Source of the DNA: Nitrospira sp.
Lineage (GTDB): Bacteria > Nitrospirota > Nitrospiria > Nitrospirales > Nitrospiraceae
Direction of reading: 5' to 3'
Assembly: GCA_029865485.1 (NCBI GenBank)
Contig: JAOUGT010000005.1
Location: 1-53,707, forward strand
DNA: 53,707 nt
Shown: one piece after another, positions 37,572 to 45,507 of the stretch
Numbering within the stretch: the stretch's first letter is position 1
Layout: every line of letters starts with the position of its first letter
The notes under the pieces: generated by a model
The model's input: the letters and a program-made list of their open reading frames with translations, nothing else
The model's database searches: none
What the model was told of the DNA's origin: nothing
Made by a program: the position numbers and the translations under genes

Positions 37572-38669
37572 ATGGTCGACAGGGTTGCAGAACAGATCGT
37601 AGCGCTCAAGGATGAGGATTGGGCGATCCGTGAAGACGCGGCACGTCTGCTTGGTCAGCTCAAAGATCCGCGCGCGGTCACTCCCCTGGTGTCTCTTCTT
37701 CGAGATGAGGACCGATCCGTGCGAGAGGCGGCAGTGGACGCGTTGCGCGCAATCGGAGAACCGGCTGTTGAGGCGCTCGGTGCCTGCCTGACGGAAAGCC
37801 AGTTGGCCGTTCAGGAGGCAGCCTCGGCGATCCTGGCGACCATTGCCGATGAGCGAGTGGTCACGCCCCTCTTGTCTGCACTGAGGAGCAACGACTGGAT
37901 CGTCCGGATGCACGCCGCGCAGGCTTTGGGCCGAGTGAAGAGCGCGGATACCGTCGACGCACTGATCCCGCTGTTGCAGGATAAGGTCAAGGCGGTTCGT
38001 GAGGAAGCCGCTACAGCCCTGGCGGCCGTCGGTGACGCAGCCATTCCATTTCTCGTGCAGGCGTTGAAACACGACGACTGGCTGGTTCGACTCCATGCGG
38101 TGGAATCCCTCGGAAAAGCTCGTTCCCCTCGTGCGGTTGACCCGCTGCTCTCGGTCCTGTTCAACGATCGCGATTCAGCCGTTCGCGAAGATGCCGTGCG
38201 GGCCTTGGGCGAAATCGGTGATGCCAAAGCCATCGACCATTTGTACGTGGCCATGCGTGAACCGGGGTTACGGACCGTGGCGGTCGAGGCGCTCGGGCGT
38301 ATCGGCAACCCATACGCCGTACCCGTCCTGATCGATGTCGTCACCGGTGCTATCCCTCCGGAATCGACCAGAGCAGCGGTCGGCTGTGGAGAGCAGTGGA
38401 ATGAGGAGCTCATCACGCAAGGCGCTGCCGTACGAGCATTGGGACAGATCGGTGACGACAGAGCAATTCCTACGCTCGTCGCGGCCCTGAACCCGACCCA
38501 TACCCGAGCAGAAGCGGCTGCCTCATTGGCCAAATTCGGATCGAAGGTCGTTCCCGTTCTCATTCCGCTGTTGAATGATTCACCGGACGAAAACCTCCGG
38601 TTCCATGTCCGTGAAACCTTGACACTCGTGGGATGGAGACCACGACAGATCTCCGTCAGCCGCCTCTGA
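37572..38669 (+). CDS. HEAT-repeat protein 2 of the cluster
   Basis: A 365-residue solenoid of HEAT repeats: DEDWAIREDAARLLGQLKDPRAV, DEDRSVREAAVDALRAIGEPAV, SNDWIVRMHAAQALGRV, HDDWLVRLHAVESLGKA and others, about eleven in all. One repeat is interrupted by a loop with VGCGEQWNEELITQGAA. No signal peptide. It ends 5 bp before the next HEAT gene. The D-W-x-V-R signature shared with its neighbours suggests duplication within the cluster. Confidence 0.88.
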   Translation: MVDRVAEQIVALKDEDWAIREDAARLLGQLKDPRAVTPLVSLLRDEDRSVREAAVDALRAIGEPAVEALGACLTESQLAVQEAASAILATIADERVVTPLLSALRSNDWIVRMHAAQALGRVKSADTVDALIPLLQDKVKAVREEAATALAAVGDAAIPFLVQALKHDDWLVRLHAVESLGKARSPRAVDPLLSVLFNDRDSAVREDAVRALGEIGDAKAIDHLYVAMREPGLRTVAVEALGRIGNPYAVPVLIDVVTGAIPPESTRAAVGCGEQWNEELITQGAAVRALGQIGDDRAIPTLVAALNPTHTRAEAAASLAKFGSKVVPVLIPLLNDSPDENLRFHVRETLTLVGWRPRQISVSRL

Positions 38670-38674
38670 ACACT

Positions 38675-39775
38675 ATGTCGAAAGAAACCATCGAGACACT
38701 CGTCTCCGAACTCACCCACGAAGAAGATTGGCGTCGCATGCGGGCGACGGCAGCCTGCGTGGCCGGTGGGCCACGATCGGTCCAGGCGCTGATGGACGCC
38801 CTGCGAAATGGTCCGACGGAGCTGAAGAAGGAAGCGGCGGCGATGTTGGCACGTATCAAGGATCCACGGGCCGGAGTCGCCCTTGTCGAATTGCTCGAAC
38901 TCGACGAGGACAGTGTCCGCAACGCTGCAGCGGCGGCTCTTGAGCAGATGGCAGGCGTGCTCGACGTGGACACCGCACGCGCATTGGTAGCCTTGTTACC
39001 CCACACCGCGGAAGGTCCGACCAGGCAGGTCTTAACGCACCTCATCGGCGCAATTCCGACTGCCGTGCTGCCCTTGTGCGACCTGCTCAAGCACCCCAAT
39101 GCTGACGCACAAATTGCAGCGGCATTGATGCTCGATCAATTGCTCGATCCTCGCTCCCTTGACGCCTTCATCGATGCAATGGGACAACCGGCCGTTCAAG
39201 ACATCGCCGTCGGCACATTGAAAAAACTGAGTGCCATCCGAGAACGTATCGATGCGACCTTCAATGCGCTGCGCGAGGTCGAAGGAGCCAGTGAACGGGA
39301 AGAGGCCCGAATGGCAACCGTCATCGACCTCCTGGGGATCGGACGACCGAGCGTGGAGCTTCTTCTCGAATATCTGGAAGACGATGATTGGCTCGTGCGC
39401 GAAGCGGCGGCCGACCTTCTTGGGAAAATTGGCGATGTGCGGGCCGTCATCCCGCTAATGAAGCGACTCGAACAGGACAAAGATACCGGAGTGAAGGAGC
39501 TGGCGATCAAAGCCCTGGGGTTGATTGGGGACTCCCGCCCGACCCAGCTCTATCTCGACGCCATCCCCATCCGACCGCTTCGGGTCTATGCGATGGAAGC
39601 CTTGGCCAAGATCAAAGACGTGGGAGTCTTACGTCCCTATAAAGGGACCTTTGACCAGCTCCGGACGGATCGTGATGGCCTGGTAGCGTATAATGCCGGC
39701 CTGATCGCCGATAAACTTGAGGCCATTATGGCCATGGAACAACAGACTCGAGAAGAGGATAGCGAGCATGACTGA
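38675..39775 (+). CDS. HEAT-repeat protein 3 of the cluster
   Basis: A 366-residue protein starting MSKETIETLVSELTHEEDW at 38675, the position favoured by spacing (5 bp after the previous stop). Repeats are more divergent than in its neighbours: RMRATAACVAGGPRSVQALMDAL, TELKKEAAAMLARIKDPRAG, then a clear EDDDWLVREAAADLLGKIGDVRAV. A helical middle region (about 180-225) carries less obvious repeats. The C-terminus is acidic. It overlaps the next gene by 8 bases. Confidence 0.85.
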   Translation: MSKETIETLVSELTHEEDWRRMRATAACVAGGPRSVQALMDALRNGPTELKKEAAAMLARIKDPRAGVALVELLELDEDSVRNAAAAALEQMAGVLDVDTARALVALLPHTAEGPTRQVLTHLIGAIPTAVLPLCDLLKHPNADAQIAAALMLDQLLDPRSLDAFIDAMGQPAVQDIAVGTLKKLSAIRERIDATFNALREVEGASEREEARMATVIDLLGIGRPSVELLLEYLEDDDWLVREAAADLLGKIGDVRAVIPLMKRLEQDKDTGVKELAIKALGLIGDSRPTQLYLDAIPIRPLRVYAMEALAKIKDVGVLRPYKGTFDQLRTDRDGLVAYNAGLIADKLEAIMAMEQQTREEDSEHD

Positions 39776-40532
39776 GCCACCTGCATCTGATCGCATCGAA
39801 CAACTGATTCACGCGCTCTACGACGAGAACGAAGCCTTACGCGATCACGCAATTGCGAGCCTCGGGCAAACCGGGCAGGACGCCCTGCCACGGTTGATCG
39901 AATTGATGGCTGATGAGGATGTGGTCATTCGGGAGGCCGCGACCAGTGCCGTCGTGCGAATGGGTCCATCGGTCGTTGATCCAATGATCGAAGCCCTTCA
40001 GGATGACTCCTGGGCGATCCGGGAACAGGCGGCATCGGCACTCGGAAAGTTACGAGACCGGCGTGCGGTGGAACCCTTGGTCAAGGCGATCAAGGACCGT
40101 GACGGGGCGGTACGGACGGCGGCAGTCTGGGCGCTCGAGCGGATCGGCGATTCAGGGGCAGTGCCAGGATTGATTGATGCCCTCATGGACAGTACCCTTC
40201 GCGAGGACGCGGCTCGAGTCCTGAAGAAAGTCGGCGACGTGCGGGCAGTCGAAGCCCTAATCGACGGACTACTCGGATCCAATTGGATGGTACGCCGCCA
40301 CGCAGCGGAAGCGCTGGGCAAGATCGGCGATCGCCGGGGCATCGGGCCCTTGATTGAATCGCTACGCGACGAAGATTGGCTCGTCCGGCGCAATGCCGCC
40401 GAGTCGTTGGCTCGGCTCGGCGCCACAGAAGCTATTCAGCCTTTATTGCCGTTACGTGAAGACGAAAATACCATGGTTCAAGAAACCGTCGAGGCGGTCT
40501 TGTCCAGTCTCGGGTGGAAGTCAGAACAGTAA
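39768..40532 (+). CDS. HEAT-repeat protein 4 of the cluster
   Basis: A 254-residue solenoid starting at the ATG at 39768, overlapping the previous stop by 8 bases. About eight canonical repeats are seen, for example DDSWAIREQAASALGKLRDRRAV, GSNWMVRRHAAEALGKIGDRRGI and DEDWLVRRNAAESLARLGATEAI. It contains almost nothing except repeats. Cytosolic by absence of a signal peptide. Confidence 0.88.
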   Translation: MTEPPASDRIEQLIHALYDENEALRDHAIASLGQTGQDALPRLIELMADEDVVIREAATSAVVRMGPSVVDPMIEALQDDSWAIREQAASALGKLRDRRAVEPLVKAIKDRDGAVRTAAVWALERIGDSGAVPGLIDALMDSTLREDAARVLKKVGDVRAVEALIDGLLGSNWMVRRHAAEALGKIGDRRGIGPLIESLRDEDWLVRRNAAESLARLGATEAIQPLLPLREDENTMVQETVEAVLSSLGWKSEQ

Positions 40533-40567
40533 ACCATTTTATTCCATACTATAGAGGATCAATTCCC

Positions 40568-41275
40568 ATGGCAGATGACGCACCAAAGTTGATTCAAATT
40601 GCTCCGAAGGGCGGAGAGAAAAAAGACGGGTTTAACCTCGTCACAGAACGGGTTGTCGCGGTCAATCCGGAAAGCCGACAGCTCGAGGTCGAGCTCCTGG
40701 CCTACGACGGCAAGACGGTCCTGTTGGATGTGGCGGAAGAAGCGCTGGAGGACCTCAAGAAAATCAAGGCCGGTGACGGCGCCACCATCCGTGTCGTGGA
40801 GGAGGGCGGCAAGCGGGTCGCAAAGAGCTTCAGGATTCGCCCGAAAGATCCGAATACCGCCAGAGCCGATGCCATGCTGCTCGATCTGAAAGATTCGCAT
40901 TGGCTGAACCGGAAGTACGCCGCAGAGGTGTTGGGTGAGCTGAAAGATCCTCGCGCTGTGGAGCCACTCGTCGCCGCATTGACCGATGAAGTGGGTGATG
41001 TCCGCCAGCGAGCCTATGATTCGCTCATCAAACTCGGCGGCCCTTCTGTCCCCTCGCTGATTCCCCTGCTCGTATCCGAGGAAGACGAAATTCGCCAATC
41101 GGCGACCGAAATTCTCCGAAAGATCGGCAAACCTGCCGTCGAACCGCTGGCCACTGCGTTAGGCGATGCCGATGATCGGCTGAAGACGAGGATTATGAAA
41201 GTGCTGGACCGAATGGGCTATAAACCGAAGACGAAGGAGGCAGCTCCAAAAGCGGAGCTCCCGCGGCTGACGTAG
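40568..41275 (+). CDS. HEAT-repeat protein 5 with an N-terminal beta domain
   Basis: A 235-residue protein starting MADDAPKLIQIAPKGGEKK. The first ~110 residues form a non-HEAT, beta-rich domain (LVTERVVAVNPESRQLEVELLAYDGKTVLLDVAEEAL, ATIRVVEEGGKRVAKSFRI). Three or four HEAT repeats follow (SHWLNRKYAAEVLGELKDPRAV, VGDVRQRAYDSLIKLGG, EDEIRQSATEILRKIGK). A Lys-rich tail ends it. It differs from the other four by this extra domain and could be the effector or adaptor of the set. It begins 35 bp after gene 4 with GAGGA upstream. Confidence 0.85.
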   Translation: MADDAPKLIQIAPKGGEKKDGFNLVTERVVAVNPESRQLEVELLAYDGKTVLLDVAEEALEDLKKIKAGDGATIRVVEEGGKRVAKSFRIRPKDPNTARADAMLLDLKDSHWLNRKYAAEVLGELKDPRAVEPLVAALTDEVGDVRQRAYDSLIKLGGPSVPSLIPLLVSEEDEIRQSATEILRKIGKPAVEPLATALGDADDRLKTRIMKVLDRMGYKPKTKEAAPKAELPRLT

Positions 41276-41377
41276 TCAGCCTCTCAGCGACATCCTGAAG
41301 CCCCAGTTAGAGTGATACTGGAACCGCTATTCACCACTTGCGGGCACGGGATCTCAGCAGTTCCTCCAAAGTTTACT

Positions 41378-41446
41378 CCCTCTGAGCTCTTCGACAAACT
41401 CAGAGCAGGCCAGTCGAAGGGCCTGCCCTGAGCTGATCAAAGGGGG
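41378..41446. repeat. Palindromic repeat with TTCGACAAACTCAG motif between convergent genes
   Basis: Arms CTCAGAGCAGGCC (41399-41411) and GGCCTGCCCTGAG (41420-41432) pair almost perfectly, and the stem extends imperfectly through TCTTCGACAAA and GCTGATCAAAGG. This resembles a dispersed CTTCGACAAGCTCAG-type repeat found in many bacterial genomes. It lies between the convergent HEAT cluster and ugd, where it could end both transcripts. Confidence 0.6.
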
Positions 41447-41470
41447 GACCACTCGTATCCGTTCAGCTCC

Positions 41471-42793
41471 CTACCCCTTCTTGGGACTGTAAGCCGCGCG
41501 CCCCACAGAGACATGCTTAAATCCAGCTGACGTGACCCGTTCAGGATCATAGACATTCCTGAGGTCGATCAAGAGAGGCGCACGCATGACGGACTTCAAC
41601 TTCTCAAAGTCCAGATTTCTAAAGACGTTCCATTCGGTCATGATCACCAACGCATCTGCCCCTTCCGCCGCATGGTACGCATCGTGGCAGGACTTCAGTT
41701 CCGGCATCATCTGACAAGCCTCCGCCAGCGCTTCTGGGTCATAGGCACGAATGGTCGCGCCTTCCGCCACAAGTTCCCGGCCGATCGTCAACGCCGGGGC
41801 TTCCCTGAGATCATTCGTGTTGGGTTTAAACGATAGGCCGAGGAACGCCAATGTTTTTCCTTTTAATCCGCCGACGGCATCCCGAATCTTCTCGACCATC
41901 CTCGCCCGTTGAACATCGTTGACATGTGATGCTGCGGAGGCAATCTGCATGGGATAGCCATTGCGTTCGCCGGTTTGAATGAGCGCCGCCAGATCTTTGG
42001 GGAAACACGACCCTCCAAAGCCAGGGCCCGCATGAAGGAACTTGGACCCGATTCGGTGATCCAACCCCATTCCTTTTGCCACCAGTTGAACGTTGGCTCC
42101 AACCCGCTCGCACAAATTGGCGATCTCGTTGATAAACGAAATTTTCGTTGCCAGGAACGCATTAGACGCATACTTGATCAGTTCGGCCGTCGGCACATCG
42201 GTCACAACGATCGGGGTTTCAATCAGATAGAGCGGGCGATAGAGATCCTTCATAATGGCGACCGCTTGATCACTGTCGGCACCGATGACCACCCGATTCG
42301 GACGCATAAAGTCCTCAATGGCCGATCCCTCTCGAAGAAACTCCGGATTTGAGACCATGTCGAAGCGGATCGGCGCCTTCTGCGTTTTTTTGACGACTTC
42401 ACGAATCGCTTCGCCGGTCCCGACCGGCACGGTCGACTTGGTGACAATGACCTTATAGCTGTTCATGTGGAGCGCGATGCCCCTCCCCACTTCCTTGACA
42501 AAGGACAAGTCGGCGCTGCCATCCGGGCTTGGTGGAGTGCCCACAGCAATGAAAATCACCAGCGCCTTGTCCACAGCCTGAGCAATATCCGTCGTGAAAC
42601 TTAACCGCCCTTCCTTGCTCCCCTTCGCAACAAGCTCCGCCACCCCTGGCTCAAAAAATGGGATTTCTCCCTTATTGAGCTTCTCAATTCTCCGGCTGTC
42701 GTTGTCCATACAGGTGACACTCACGCCGAACTCGGCAAAACAGGCGCCTGTCACCAGTCCAACGTAGCCGGTTCCGATTACACTGATATGCAT
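41471..42793 (-). CDS. ugd: UDP-glucose 6-dehydrogenase
   Basis: A 440-residue UDP-glucose/GDP-mannose dehydrogenase family enzyme. It has the N-terminal Rossmann motif ISVIGTGYVGLVTGACFAEFG and a catalytic cysteine in GPGFGGSCFPKDLAALI (about residue 260). FLGLSFKPNTNDLREAPAL follows, and the UDP-binding C-terminal domain ends it. It makes UDP-glucuronate for polysaccharide synthesis. GGAGGA lies before the ATG. The GDP-mannose alternative is less likely by overall pattern. Confidence 0.92.
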   Translation of the reverse strand: MHISVIGTGYVGLVTGACFAEFGVSVTCMDNDSRRIEKLNKGEIPFFEPGVAELVAKGSKEGRLSFTTDIAQAVDKALVIFIAVGTPPSPDGSADLSFVKEVGRGIALHMNSYKVIVTKSTVPVGTGEAIREVVKKTQKAPIRFDMVSNPEFLREGSAIEDFMRPNRVVIGADSDQAVAIMKDLYRPLYLIETPIVVTDVPTAELIKYASNAFLATKISFINEIANLCERVGANVQLVAKGMGLDHRIGSKFLHAGPGFGGSCFPKDLAALIQTGERNGYPMQIASAASHVNDVQRARMVEKIRDAVGGLKGKTLAFLGLSFKPNTNDLREAPALTIGRELVAEGATIRAYDPEALAEACQMMPELKSCHDAYHAAEGADALVIMTEWNVFRNLDFEKLKSVMRAPLLIDLRNVYDPERVTSAGFKHVSVGRAAYSPKKG

Positions 42794-42988
42794 GCCTGAT
42801 CCTCCTTCGCCTTAGGGAAACTGTTCAAAAGTATAACAACCTGAACTGCCTCGGGCAATGAATTCCACGATCGGCCTACAATGGAATGCCGACCCCTCTT
42901 CGTTGACTCTCACAAAACACGGTGAGTACAATCCGACGCCGTTTTCCACTCAACTCAGAAAAAGGGGTCTGAAACTCCCGTCCACTCG

Positions 42989-44536
42989 ATGACGCTCCAT
43001 CCACCCCACATTCCACGCTGGTTTTTGCTCGGCACTGCTCTGATCACCGGGGCGGTCGTCATGGCCTTGGAAATTTTGGGCAGCCGACTCTTGGCTCCTG
43101 TATTCGGCAGTTCATTGTTCGTGTGGGGGGCATTGATCGGCGTAATTCTCGCCGCGATGAGCAGTGGATATGCGTTCGGCGGATGGATCTCCGATCGATA
43201 TACCAGTGGACGGGTCCTCGCGGCCTTGTTGCTGTTTTCCGGTGGATGGACATTTCTCGTTGCATGGACAAACCAGCCCATTCTGTTTGAGATCGAGAAG
43301 CTGGTGCAGGACCCCCGTTGGGGCCCCTGTCTCGCCGCAACCGTCCTGCTTGCGCCCCCCGCATTCGGCCTCAGCGGGGTCTTGCCGGCCATGTTGCGGT
43401 TGGCCGTGGCCGACATGGATCACGTTGGTCGACAGACCGGCCGCATGATCGCCCTCTCGACCGTGGGGAGTCTGGCCGGCACCTGGGGAACCGCCTTCTT
43501 CCTCTTGTCTTGGATTGGGAGCCAATCGCTCCTGGCCTGGCTAGGCGGCATCCAGGTGGGACTTGGGATGCTGTGGCTGAGGAAGGGAACTCCCGCTCGC
43601 CCTCTCATGACGCTGATTGCGGTTGGATGCATTGTAACGCTGGGCATGCTGGCGCTTCATCCTCTCCAACGGCTGAAAGCTCCAATCCATCAAGAGGAAA
43701 GTCCGTACCAGCAAGTCCGCATTCGTGAAGATGATCTGTTCCGTTATCTCATCTTGGACCGGACATTCCACGCCACCATGTGGAAAGTCGACCCGGTGGC
43801 GCTCTTTCTCCCGTACAGCCAAATGATGGTCTCGTCGCTCGCATTGGTGTCCGAACCAAAGCGTGGCCTCATCATCGGTCATGGCGGCGGGTCACTAGCG
43901 AAATGGTTGGCACGACACTGGCCTGCCTTGGAGTTGGATATCGTGGAGTTCGATCCGGTAGTGGTCCGCATGGCGGAAGAGTATTTTGCCTATCACGCCC
44001 CGGCTAATCACCACGTCTTCGTGAAGGACGGTCGAGCCTTTCTCAACGCGACGGATCAGACGTACGATCTCATGTGGATCGACGCATTCGCCCGCGACAT
44101 GATCCCCTTTCATCTGACCACTGCGGAGTTTTACGCGCTGGTCCGGGCGCACCTGAATCCAGACGGCATTGTGGCGGTCAACCTGGCCTCGTCCGGGAAA
44201 GAAGGTGATCTCGCTCGCGCGTCGGCGGTCGTGCAGACGATGAAACAGGCCTTCCCAACGCTGGAAAGTTTTGCCGTGGAAGGGCCTTGGAAGACAGGCA
44301 TGTCCCCGGCGAAAAACTTGGTGTTTTTGGGGGGCCGCCTCATCGAACAAGCCTCTGCAGACCAAACCCTTTCAAGGATCACCGAGGCAGCGATGAATCA
44401 GCGATTGCCGATGGAGACGATCGCGTTACTGAGCACGCGACGAACCGACCGCTGGCCTGAGGGTGTGGTATTAAGCGACGACTTTGCTCCGTATGATCTG
44501 CTCCTTGGACGAGAGCGATCACAATTGGCGGAGTAA
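42989..44536 (+). CDS. Membrane-fused spermidine-synthase-like protein
   Basis: A 515-residue protein. About seven or eight N-terminal membrane helices (residues ~10-225, opening FLLGTALITGAVVMALEILGSRLLAP) precede a cytosolic Rossmann methyltransferase-like SpeE domain (GLIIGHGGGSLAKWL, DIVEFDPVVV, FVKDGRAFL, YDLMWIDAF). The aminopropyl-transfer motif of true spermidine synthases (Dx2DP) is replaced by DAFARDMIPFHLTT, as in the fused MFS/spermidine-synthase family. The product may therefore not be spermidine. It is divergent from ugd across a 195 bp gap. Confidence 0.8.
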   Translation: MTLHPPHIPRWFLLGTALITGAVVMALEILGSRLLAPVFGSSLFVWGALIGVILAAMSSGYAFGGWISDRYTSGRVLAALLLFSGGWTFLVAWTNQPILFEIEKLVQDPRWGPCLAATVLLAPPAFGLSGVLPAMLRLAVADMDHVGRQTGRMIALSTVGSLAGTWGTAFFLLSWIGSQSLLAWLGGIQVGLGMLWLRKGTPARPLMTLIAVGCIVTLGMLALHPLQRLKAPIHQEESPYQQVRIREDDLFRYLILDRTFHATMWKVDPVALFLPYSQMMVSSLALVSEPKRGLIIGHGGGSLAKWLARHWPALELDIVEFDPVVVRMAEEYFAYHAPANHHVFVKDGRAFLNATDQTYDLMWIDAFARDMIPFHLTTAEFYALVRAHLNPDGIVAVNLASSGKEGDLARASAVVQTMKQAFPTLESFAVEGPWKTGMSPAKNLVFLGGRLIEQASADQTLSRITEAAMNQRLPMETIALLSTRRTDRWPEGVVLSDDFAPYDLLLGRERSQLAE

Positions 44537-44658
44537 CGCTAAACCTCTGACCGTGTTATTCACATCCTGTCTCTCGCACGCGAACGACGTTTCACGAGAT
44601 ACCCTTCACCAGCTTGGAAAGGATGCGAGAACGAAGCCGAAGGACTTGTTCAACATCC

Positions 44659-45486
44659 CTATTCGTTGGGACGGGGAGCAGGCCTGGAAGATCCCTGTTC
44701 ATGGCACTCACTCCAAGTGTGGAGACCCTGGTCACCCCCCTCAACCAAGAACCGTAATACCGCGGTAATTTCCACCTGCCGTTTCAAAAAATAGCGGGCG
44801 GAGGACCCGTTCTTCTTGCCGATCCTCACGGTCAGGATGCGATGGTCCCGCAGGGCAAACACATCTTCGTCGGTTTCGTCATCTCCCACATACAGCGCCA
44901 TAGGACAGTCAAGCCGACGCATATACTCCAACAGCGCCGTCCCTTTGTGTGAAGCCGTCGGCGGCATCACATTGACGACCGATTTCCCCAACACAATGCG
45001 CGGAGGAGGAGATAACTCACCGATCACGCGAGAGATGAGCAATCGTGCCGCATCTCGCCGATCGACGGTTCGATAATGAAAAGAGAGCGAATAGGACTTG
45101 TGCTCGATGGACACCCCACATTGTGCCAGTTCATCATGAAATCGCTCAGTGATGGACTGCAACCACGCCTGACAGGTCTCTCGGACCAGCTGCCGATCTT
45201 CTTGGCTCGTATGAGGGCCTTCTGAGCCATGGTTGCCGATCAAGTGAGGAACGATTGTCCCAACCCGCGATTGTAGATCTTCGACCGAGCGCCCCGAGAT
45301 AATCGCGGTGGGAGCTCCCCCTGCAAGTTTCTCAAGCCAGAAGCGGATAGGGCGGGAGAGCTTCGCCGCGTGATGCTCTCGAACAATCTTCGCCAACGTG
45401 CCATCGAAATCAAACGCGTAGAGCGACCTCCCCTTTATAAGCTGCTCCAACTCCAGCTTCCCCTTGTCCGTCAACAGATACTCCAT
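44659..45486 (-). CDS. otsB: Trehalose-6-phosphate phosphatase
   Basis: A 275-residue HAD phosphatase. The nucleophile motif is YAFDFDGTLAKI (Asp about residue 26), motif II is AIISGRS, and the metal motif IV is YVGDDETDEDVF. The cap includes LIGNHGSEG. It removes phosphate from trehalose 6-phosphate made by the upstream OtsA, 21 bp away on the same strand. The last ~25 residues extend beyond the usual fold. The 122 bp downstream (44537-44658) holds no gene. Confidence 0.92.
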   Translation of the reverse strand: MEYLLTDKGKLELEQLIKGRSLYAFDFDGTLAKIVREHHAAKLSRPIRFWLEKLAGGAPTAIISGRSVEDLQSRVGTIVPHLIGNHGSEGPHTSQEDRQLVRETCQAWLQSITERFHDELAQCGVSIEHKSYSLSFHYRTVDRRDAARLLISRVIGELSPPPRIVLGKSVVNVMPPTASHKGTALLEYMRRLDCPMALYVGDDETDEDVFALRDHRILTVRIGKKNGSSARYFLKRQVEITAVLRFLVEGGDQGLHTWSECHEQGSSRPAPRPNE

Positions 45487-45507
45487 GATGCCTGTGATAC
45501 CTTTCCA

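Noticed and set aside
37353..38719. Long open frames on the minus strand opposite HEAT genes 2 and 3 (for example 37811-38719)
   Set aside because: They mirror the repetitive, GC-rich HEAT coding strand. Their translations are low-complexity Ser/Arg/Thr-rich with no fold or start signal.
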